From Sporopachydermia quercuum (Eukaryota; Ascomycota; Sporopachydermiomycetes; Sporopachydermiales; Sporopachydermiaceae), in the NCBI GenBank assembly GCA_001599295.1, contig BCGN01000001.1, positions 434,001 to 498,000 on the forward strand: a stretch of DNA of 64,000 nucleotides, written 5' to 3'. A model generated the notes under the pieces. That model was not told the DNA's origin. It worked only from the letters and a program-made list of their open reading frames with translations, and did no database searches. Both the position numbers and the translations under genes were made by a program. Shown one piece after another: positions 54,669-64,000 of the stretch. Position 1 is the first letter of the stretch, and each line of letters begins with the position of its first letter.

Positions 54669-55323
54669 ATGAAGGCTGGTAAGTTTCAAGACGCTTTGTT
54701 CATTATCGAAGACATCTAGGAATTGAGAGGCAAATCAGAAAAGTGCTCACGTTTTTAGGCACGGCAGAAGTTGGTTTCAATACCCCAGTGATAAAACCAA
54801 CTATTGGAAGAGATTTTTTATATAGATGAAGCAATTGTCGAGGTAGTATTGTTTCTAACTTTGTTATCTAGTTGCTGTTTTAAGAGGAGACGCTTCTGTT
54901 AGCGGTGTTGTTACTTTTGAACAATCATCTGCTTCTGAGCCTACCACTATTTCATACAAGATCACTGGGAATGATGCCAATGCTCTCCGTGGTTTCCACA
55001 TTCATCAATTTGGTGACAACACGAATGGCTGTACTTCAGCTGGTCCTCACTTCAACCCCTTCGGAAAGACACACGGAGCTCCCGAAGACGAAGTTAGACA
55101 CGTTGGCGATTTAGGTAACGTCCAAACTGACGCTTCTGGTGTTGCCGACGGTGTTAAGACTGATAAGTTAGTTACTTTGTTTGGTGATAACTCTATTATT
55201 GGACGTACTGTTGTTATCCACAGTGGTACTGATGATTTAGGAAAGAGTGACCATCCTGATTCTCTTAAGACTGGTAATGCCGGTGGCAGACCAGCATGTG
55301 GTGTAATTGGTCTTTCTGCTTAA
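54669..55323 (+). CDS. SOD1: Cu/Zn superoxide dismutase, 10-base first coding exon
   Basis: Cytosolic and intermembrane-space enzyme that dismutates superoxide. Exon 1 (54669-54678) encodes only Met-Lys-Ala plus one base. Exon 2 is 54872-55323. The intron (54679-54871) has GTAAGT, TCTAAC and TTATCTAG, and the total is 153 residues. The metal ligands are in place: His pair in FHIHQFGD, His in [14 protein letters not shown], His and Asp in RHVGDLGNV, and His in VVIHSGTDD; the C-terminal [10 protein letters not shown] carries the disulfide Cys and the active-site Arg. Without the intron the frame would lack a start codon. Confidence 0.96.
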
Positions 55324-55599
55324 GTTTTTATAGTCTTTATGTGTTAACTGTATAGTGCTAATGAATATTGGCTTACTCATGGTAATAGGATTAAGGGTTG
55401 TAGCTATTGAGATGATGTAGTACAGTCGGTACTGAGTTCATAATTACTGACTAGGAAGAGATGAGTACTTGGCATAGATCCGATTTCCCGACCATAGAGG
55501 CATAACTGAAAACTTAGAGTATCATTCGGATTGTTGAAGTAATTTAATGTAAGANATGATATTAATTTCTATACAAAGTAAGTTCAAAAGTTACGATAT

Positions 55600-58365
<2,766 letters not shown>

Positions 58366-59133
58366 TTATTTGAATTTGACACCCATTATTTCACCTTGTT
58401 GATCTTTCATGAACTGGCATTTCCCTCGTTTGGATAGAATATCTAAGGCCTTGAATAAAACCATTTCATGAATTCCCCGTATTTTAGAAGTATCTCTTCC
58501 TCCGCTTAATTGTAATGCCTCAACTTCTTCGTCATCTTCTTGGTCAATGTTTTGAGTCTGTAGTTCATAGATCGTGAGTACAACACCATTCTGACCAGTT
58601 TTATCGATCCAATTGCTGATAATAGTCGCCCATGCCTCTGGTTTTCTCCAATATACTACAATGCTTCCATTTCCTGTCACATTCGATTCTTTCTGTTTAG
58701 TAGATAAGAAGTTGAACTTCTTTTTGTCTCCTCTAACTGTGATATCAACCCAATCAGCATCTCCATTTCTGACCATCGTATTAAAGATATCTCTAATGAC
58801 ACTTCGCTTTAACTGCCGATTAATCTCTGAATTGTAAAAGATACCACCAACGTCTTCTTCATCTTCATTCTCATCCTCAGCATGACTTTTAATTGTGACT
58901 AGATCTCCTGTTGAACCAATTTCTTCTGTATTGTCGATATCTCCATCTTCCTGAGCAATTCTTACTCCTTGTGATTCTTTCTGTCCTGTTTCACTCAAAA
59001 CCCATACGCAGTTATACTGACAGTATGACAGTATTAGGTTGATCCAATGGGACTTCTGAGCTTTCCAGGTTTGTTCATTTGGCTGTCTAGTGAAGAATGG
59101 AGGAAAGCTATATATTTTAGGAAGTTCATACAT
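58366..59133 (-). CDS. VPS25: ESCRT-II subunit VPS25
   Basis: Winged-helix subunit of ESCRT-II, which sorts ubiquitinated cargo into multivesicular bodies. 255 residues from ATG 59133. The N-terminus MYELPKIYSFPPFFTRQPNE is the conserved PPxY-type entry of VPS25; a longer frame to 59157 has no ATG. Helices follow (WKAQKSHWINLILSYCQYN), then an acidic insert (about residues 75-100, EDENEDEEDVGG). After that come the second winged helix (VVYWRKPEAWATIISNWIDK, VLTIYELQ) and the C-terminal KGKCQFMKDQQGEIMGVKF type end. The acidic insert makes it longer than human VPS25 (176 residues). Confidence 0.9.
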   Translation of the reverse strand: MYELPKIYSFPPFFTRQPNEQTWKAQKSHWINLILSYCQYNCVWVLSETGQKESQGVRIAQEDGDIDNTEEIGSTGDLVTIKSHAEDENEDEEDVGGIFYNSEINRQLKRSVIRDIFNTMVRNGDADWVDITVRGDKKKFNFLSTKQKESNVTGNGSIVVYWRKPEAWATIISNWIDKTGQNGVVLTIYELQTQNIDQEDDEEVEALQLSGGRDTSKIRGIHEMVLFKALDILSKRGKCQFMKDQQGEIMGVKFK

Positions 59134-60113
59134 CGTTGAAACAGTTATAACTTTCAAAGGTACGCAAATTGCTGGATAGAAAGTTGATTAGATTGATTGA
59201 TAGACGAGCCCAAAACAGAGTAACTACAGAAGTCAATTCATTCAGCATAGTAAACAATGTTTATTAGTTATTTCACGAAAACGACTCTCTTTCGATTGCT
59301 ATTGAAACAAGAGACACCTGTTATCAAGACTGAACACTATTTTGATCTCTTCTGCCGAGTTATCTTGCACACTTTTGCTGCAATAAGTAATATAAGAAAA
59401 GATAATTTAAAGTTGGTAGGTTTACATATATTCTTCCCTCTAAGCTTATGATATGGCCATGAATAGTATTTTTTTCTGACATATGTATGTATACGCATTA
59501 GAAACTGCATGTANATGCATATATAGTCTAATAATCCGATTATCAGCACCCTTCGGAAGTAAACGATGATCTTGGGAAATATAACCACAAGAACATAGAA
59601 AATATACCATTGATTACTTCAAATGATCTATAATTTCTATACATTGTTTTTGTTGAACCGTTTCGTCATTATTAAGTAATGTCAGAGCACTGGTTGGTAT
59701 AACATAACGAAGTTCTGTGAGCCAGGAAACTTTTATTGTACACATTTGTGCGAATAAAGACNCGTACAACTTTCATCATCTATAAAGCCGTTGTTTGAAT
59801 TGATAAGTAACATAGGTAACCAAGGGTACAAACAAAAAATGTTACTTAATCTTCATCTCAAAGACAGATCAAGTAAGATTTTATCCTAATTTATTCGAAG
59901 GAATGCTTATTATTGTTATTTTGTTTTATCAGCTCGTACAGCAATTTTTTTGAGTAGAAGGGAGACTAAGCCATGGTTTCACTTAACTGTCAGGCATCTC
60001 TTAATATACTGAGTTCCAGTTTGAATCTAACAAGATAAACCAATTTGCAGAACAAAGACCAAATTATTGAGATATATTGAATAAGATTTCAATCACATTT
60101 TATATTGAACAAA
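59134..60113. other. Intergenic, divergent promoters
   Basis: About 1 kb between VPS25 (minus) and the kinetochore-like gene (plus). Only short frames; Ns at about 59514 and 59762. No RNA gene is recognised. Confidence 0.5.
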
Positions 60114-61409
60114 ATGTCTGTGGGAGACTTTGAGAAGTCGATTTACGACATGATCATTGATGAGACCATGCTGACTCAGGAGTTTGGAGTCCCGTGTTTG
60201 ATTGAAAAAGAGAACATAATCAAATCTATTACAGAAGGTGCTATTTCAAGAAAAAGAAAATGTGATGAAAAAGTCTTGCCTACTCAGGAATCATTGAGTA
60301 GGGAACTCGACTCACATTTCAGTAACAGTGTTCTCATAAGTCAGTTAGAATCAAAGTTTGTGAAGCTATACCATGTGCTGAATATGTATGTTAAACAGAT
60401 TACAATTCTAGAATACGGAAGTGAAGAGCAATTTGATATACAAATGGCGAAGGGTAAAGAGCACGATGAAATGCTAGCAAAGCTTTTGGATGCACGTACT
60501 GCTGCTACAACAAAGGCAAACCTCGAGGACGAAAGCAACCCTATGAGTGATACAAACGGATCAAGGTATATAGATGCATCAGTTCTAACATTACAAGAAT
60601 GTAGACCTTTGGTAGTTAGAGAACAGTTTAGCACTAATATCAATGAGTCGCAGGTTCTAATTTCTAATGCGTCGTCCGTTAACAAATCATATAAAAAGAA
60701 GAAATCGAGTTTTCACAATGATGATTCTAATGAAAGCGGAAATGATACTTTCCGTCAAATGGAAGCTTCGAAATATATCAACGAGTTAGACAAACTAGAT
60801 GGTCTAGTGGACAGTCTGAACAGAATGTTCAAAGTTCGTGATTTGGTTTTTGATACTACTCTCATGACTATACCTATGTTGAACTCTGTTCATCAATCCC
60901 CTGATGTTACAATGCGTGAAAATGAGCTTTTACATTCAATTGGATTAAGAGATGACTTAGCCACGACATACCTTAAAACAGCGCATCAAGAATTGGTCGC
61001 GCTAAATATAGAGCTTGACTTTATAAAACAAGAAAATGCTAAGATTCTTGCTGCCAATCAACGATCTGCCTCGCTCTTGAATGAGAAACTGGTGTCTTTA
61101 CGTACGATAGTAAATAGCAGCTCCTATGGTTTAGCTGAAACGGAGAAAAGAAAATCTGGTAAACCTGCCCTGAGTAAGGACATTCAAAAGATTCAATCAA
61201 AGAAACGTGAGCAGATACATATGTTGAAAATATCCAAACTGCAATGCGATGTTTTGACTGATTTCATAGAAGGCTTAGTGAGTGGGTTGGGTGTTAATTG
61301 GTATGAAGAGAAAAAGCTTCGTGAGATTGTACTCAAATGTCTCAAAAATCAAGAANATGATGAAAATGATGAGGAATCTTTTGGTACCGCTCAATTGATC
61401 CAACAATGA
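60114..61409 (+). CDS. Coiled-coil protein, probably a CENP-H-like inner kinetochore subunit
   Basis: 431 residues from ATG 60114, a single exon. Mostly helical and charged, with heptad-like segments around residues 65-125 and 215-380. The C-terminal block DFIEGLVSGLGVNWYEEKKL (then REIVLKCL) resembles the end of fungal CENP-H proteins, which I recall as a run of Leu/Ile residues, then SGVNWA, then a charged LRELVL stretch. If right, it belongs to the CCAN (Ctf19/Sim4) complex at centromeres. The evidence is one short motif plus overall architecture, so CENP-K or another coiled-coil protein remains possible. One N codon lies at about 61356. Confidence 0.5.
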   Translation: MSVGDFEKSIYDMIIDETMLTQEFGVPCLIEKENIIKSITEGAISRKRKCDEKVLPTQESLSRELDSHFSNSVLISQLESKFVKLYHVLNMYVKQITILEYGSEEQFDIQMAKGKEHDEMLAKLLDARTAATTKANLEDESNPMSDTNGSRYIDASVLTLQECRPLVVREQFSTNINESQVLISNASSVNKSYKKKKSSFHNDDSNESGNDTFRQMEASKYINELDKLDGLVDSLNRMFKVRDLVFDTTLMTIPMLNSVHQSPDVTMRENELLHSIGLRDDLATTYLKTAHQELVALNIELDFIKQENAKILAANQRSASLLNEKLVSLRTIVNSSSYGLAETEKRKSGKPALSKDIQKIQSKKREQIHMLKISKLQCDVLTDFIEGLVSGLGVNWYEEKKLREIVLKCLKNQEXDENDEESFGTAQLIQQ

Positions 61410-61851
61410 GTGTGGTATGGTGGAGACATTTCGATTATTGTATTTCAGTTTTTTTATTCCTTTTTTCTGTTGAATCATCATTGTATCACTAGTCATAATT
61501 AAACTGAGTTACAAAATACATACTACTTTTCTTCACAGGTGCAATGAAGTATTAAAAGAATGTGAGAGTATTATAATCCTTTACCTAANCTAGTTGACCT
61601 AGTTACTGTGAAACTNGCTCAGGCGGTTCTTACAAATTCTGGTCGTTATAAAGTTACAACAATCTATAAAACACTGATTGACAAGCTACCTACGTAATAT
61701 AGTCATTTTCAATGTTTCAGCTGCTCTATTCGAAGCTCCTGCTTAGGAATGAACGCCAAATGATACTATGTACAAAGTGAAAATAAAGAGATAACAAAAG
61801 TGGCACTGCGTAATATAACGCTGCTATCTTTTGATTGAAAGTACAGACCTA
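61410..61851. other. Intergenic between convergent genes
   Basis: 442 bases with two Ns (about 61589 and 61616). No conserved frame was recognised. Confidence 0.5.
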
Positions 61852-62658
61852 TTATAATGCAAAGGTTCTACTGTTGACAACAGACCAATTGATACAATTC
61901 CACCAATTTGCCAGGTATTCATCGCGACCACTTGGACCGTAATCGTTAACATAAGCGTACTCCCAGACATTAACAGCTAACAAAGGGATGGTCCAATCTC
62001 TGACTTTTTTGCTTTGTTTGTGGCCTTCCTGAATTTTCTTTCTGTTCTCATCTACAGTTAAGTAGTCGCTTTCGCTGAATCCGTGGTTCAAATCGTATTC
62101 ATGATTAGAAGCAAAATCAAACGGCGTACCAGCATTATTACATCCAATTATATCTAAACTTTTATCATGTCTTTCTACTAAGAAAACCCATCCATTTCCT
62201 GGTAATGTATCTGCTTTGTAGAGAAAATAGTTTTGGAAGTTTTCTAAAGATTCAAATTTTTCCTCGACTTTTGATCTGAGGGTGTAAAAAAGATTTGATG
62301 GACTACCACCTGAATTGGCAGGACACAGTGTATCAAAGAAAAAGTGGTTGTTGAAAGCTTGTGATGCGTAATTGAATACGTGAGCTTTTGAAGGATCTCT
62401 GCTTGTNCTTTGTATAATATGCATTGGGGATCTTGTTTCATTATCAGTTTGGCTGGTTAAACCTGATAATTTAGTGGTTACCAGTATTTGGTAATCTTTC
62501 CATGCAAGCTTGAATTGTTCTGGTGAGTACAATCCCGAAATACCTTCTTTGAGATACACTTCTTCATTCTTTAAAGTAGGTGGGAGATGAATAGATCTAG
62601 CCANACCTAACGTCTGGCTCACCTTAGTTGGCTTAAGTGTTCGAGATAGAAGAGACAT
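61852..62658 (-). CDS. RSM26: Mitochondrial small ribosomal protein with Fe/Mn-SOD fold (mS42/mS43)
   Basis: 268 residues with a short presequence (MSLLSRTLKPTKVSQTLG). The Fe/Mn-superoxide dismutase fold is seen in SIHLPPTLKN, VFNYASQAFNNHFFFDTLCP, GNGWVFLVERHDKSLDIIG, TIPLLAVNVWEYAYVNDYGP and EYLANWWNCINWSVVN. The metal ligand pattern is incomplete: SOD's WEHAYY is WEYAYV here, so the His is Tyr, as expected for the ribosomal paralogues rather than an active SOD. I favour RSM26 (mS42) over MRP1 (mS43) by length, with limited certainty. N codons lie at about 62407 and 62604. Confidence 0.8.
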   Translation of the reverse strand: MSLLSRTLKPTKVSQTLGXARSIHLPPTLKNEEVYLKEGISGLYSPEQFKLAWKDYQILVTTKLSGLTSQTDNETRSPMHIIQXTSRDPSKAHVFNYASQAFNNHFFFDTLCPANSGGSPSNLFYTLRSKVEEKFESLENFQNYFLYKADTLPGNGWVFLVERHDKSLDIIGCNNAGTPFDFASNHEYDLNHGFSESDYLTVDENRKKIQEGHKQSKKVRDWTIPLLAVNVWEYAYVNDYGPSGRDEYLANWWNCINWSVVNSRTFAL

Positions 62659-62943
62659 GATGACAGCTCCAATCTTGTAATATTAATGACGCTTTGAAGT
62701 ATAGTCCAAAGTCTCAAATCTGGCAGATTAGAGTCTCTGCTGATGTTTCAAAATGATAGTTGTTAACTTCTTTGGAAAGTGGGATATTCAGATCGCCCTA
62801 ACCAGCTTTACTTTCTGTTTTTCTATCATATTTACCGTTCCTCACTCGATGTTGAAACTTGAACTTTTCACAATTACTTAGGGCTGAAATATTCACTAAT
62901 GAGCGCAATACTGCGGGGTTTTCAGAACCTTTATCATGTCTCA

Positions 62944-62970
62944 ACAAACTACATTTCACATGTAGTTTGT
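62944..62970. repeat. Perfect 11-bp inverted repeat
   Basis: ACAAACTACAT, a TTCAC spacer, then ATGTAGTTTGT. It could be a dimeric-factor site or a hairpin; it lies about 290 bases from the RSM26 start and 330 from the scramblase start. Confidence 0.8.
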
Positions 62971-63033
62971 ATTTGCATTATAGTACAGGTAACTGCATAT
63001 ACCCAGTCAACTTAATTATTAAATAAAGGCGAT

Positions 63034-63059
63034 TGACAGATAAATGTGACAGATAAATG
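63034..63059. repeat. Tandem 13-mer, two exact copies
   Basis: TGACAGATAAATG occurs twice head-to-tail. It contains GATAA cores (GATA-factor-like), so each copy could bind a GATA regulator, but that is inference. Confidence 0.8.
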
Positions 63060-63300
63060 ATGGCTTTTAGGTGACATATCGACACTTGTGGTTNCTGAAA
63101 AGGAGACAAATACTCTTGTCATGTGTACTTGTTTGGAGTATATTCCTTTGCTATACTTTCAAGTTTCACAAGCGAACCATTAGTCAGTAGCCTATTCATG
63201 AAAGGTTCATACGGACTAACACTAACTATCTATTGGTTGGTTCGCATATAAAGCATTCTGACTACATCAGTTTGAAATTAGCAAGAAGTTTACAACAGCT

Positions 63301-64000
63301 ATGATGAATATTGCCACGAAAGGGGTTGTTGGATCTAGACCTCTTCTTTCATCTTACAGTAGCCTGTTTTTTGGCAGGACTGCCTCCTTTGGTAGAAGTA
63401 TCAGAGACTGTTATACCAACGTCAATCGAAGATACTATTCGCCACTAACAGGTATACCCTATGATCGTTCTGATACGTATCGCAAACACAACCTAGCGAG
63501 AACAACTGTTTTTGACAAGGCCCGACATGCACGAAAAGCGCATGTGGAATATACTTATGGGTCTGGTGATGTGTTGACTCATAACAGTCTCATCACGCAC
63601 AGCGATCCTATTGCCAGTATACTGGCTCAGCCAACAATTGTGATAGAGAGACAACTGGAGATGATGAACGTAATTCTTGGTTTTGAGCAGGCTAACAGAT
63701 ACGTTATTATGGATGTTAGTGGTAGTATTATTGGTTACATGTATGAAGAGGATTTTGGTATAGCTAAGGTGATATTAAGACAACTTTATAGATTGCATAG
63801 ACCATTTAAAGTGAGAGTAACTGACGTGAATGACAACCACTTGCTAACAATTTCCCGGAGATTTTCACTTATTAACTCTCACATTAAATGTATGTTGCCT
63901 ATTCAATCATCAGATTATGCCACAAATGAATTAGTAGTTGGAGAGTCAGTTCAGTCATGGCATTTATGGAGACGGCGTTANAACTTGTTCAGATGTGAGG
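63301..64000 (+). CDS. AIM25: Mitochondrial phospholipid scramblase-family protein (AIM25-like), 3'-truncated by the window edge
   Basis: The frame is open from ATG 63301 to the window end. It has an Arg/Ser-rich presequence (FGRTASFGRSIRDC, then RRYYSPLTG). The scramblase core follows: ILAQPTIVIERQLEMMNVIL, GFEQANRYVIMDVSGSIIGY, RQLYRLHRPFKVRVTD, LLTISRRFSLINSHIKCMLP and WHLWRRR. The codon at 63979-63981 reads TAN; the family has Tyr there (WRRRYNLF), so the N is most likely C or T and not a stop. Because of that N, an automatic ORF scan would drop the gene. Confidence 0.9.
   Translation, partial: MMNIATKGVVGSRPLLSSYSSLFFGRTASFGRSIRDCYTNVNRRYYSPLTGIPYDRSDTYRKHNLARTTVFDKARHARKAHVEYTYGSGDVLTHNSLITHSDPIASILAQPTIVIERQLEMMNVILGFEQANRYVIMDVSGSIIGYMYEEDFGIAKVILRQLYRLHRPFKVRVTDVNDNHLLTISRRFSLINSHIKCMLPIQSSDYATNELVVGESVQSWHLWRRRXNLFRCE

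Larger units (their letters stand above)
62659..63300. promoter_or_regulatory. Divergent promoter region with a palindrome and a tandem 13-mer
   Basis: 642 bases between RSM26 (minus) and the scramblase gene (plus). It holds the inverted repeat at 62944-62970 and the exact tandem repeat at 63034-63059. An N lies at about 63094. No known factor site is assigned. Confidence 0.5.

Overview
The window is a stretch of nuclear chromosome from an early-branching budding yeast (Saccharomycotina) or a close ascomycete relative. It is AT-rich and carries compact yeast-type introns: donors are mostly GTATGT or GTAAGT, and CTAAC branch sites often lie only 5-12 bases before the acceptor AG. The genes are standard eukaryotic housekeeping genes plus fungal families (ATO acetate channels, formate dehydrogenase, the Gag1-like clamp family, mS41). 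CTG codons sit at conserved leucine positions in FDH, malic enzyme and the scramblase, so the CUG codon appears to be standard leucine. Introns are much more frequent than in Saccharomyces (at least 22 inferred in nine genes), and some intergenic gaps are very long (4.1 and 7.5 kb). Single N bases are scattered through the draft sequence, including inside genes.

Layout. 1-8 kb: 3' part of a PNG1-like peptide:N-glycanase, a long empty stretch, then two convergent and strongly diverged ATO transporter paralogues. 9.9-17 kb: a basic nuclear-type protein, MMS19 in eight exons, and an intron-containing tRNA-Lys(CTT). 18.7-19.3 kb: a broken piece of MCM4. 19.3-26.9 kb: a gene-poor stretch. 26.9-30.1 kb: a Gag1-clamp protein, a four-exon BLOC1S1 gene and LEO1. 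31.3-37.8 kb: mitochondrial malic enzyme and TTI1. 39.4-44.8 kb: formate dehydrogenase, ribosomal protein uS8 (RPS22) and an F-box protein. 45.9-52.8 kb: mitoribosomal mS41, a FHIT/HNT2 hydrolase with a 9-base microexon, an aldo-keto reductase, the HDEL receptor ERD2, proteasome beta-6 (PRE7), and an ER thioredoxin-fold protein whose active site reads CGHS. 53-64 kb: a small membrane protein, SOD1, CTP synthase, VPS25, a CENP-H-like kinetochore protein, a mitoribosomal SOD-fold protein and the 5' part of an AIM25-like scramblase.

There are no operons and no visible functional cluster. Some thematic links are probably chance: ER quality control (PNG1, ERD2, the CGHS protein), PIKK and Fe-S genome maintenance (TTI1, MMS19), and C1-C4 carbon metabolism (ATO, FDH, malic enzyme). 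I saw no retroelement, DNA transposon, CRISPR array or secondary-metabolite cluster. The most notable points are the MCM4 relic beside the gene desert, the HNT2 microexon, the CGHS thioredoxin-fold protein ending in -INEL, the tRNA-Lys(CTT) intron, and several multi-exon genes that a simple ORF scan would miss.
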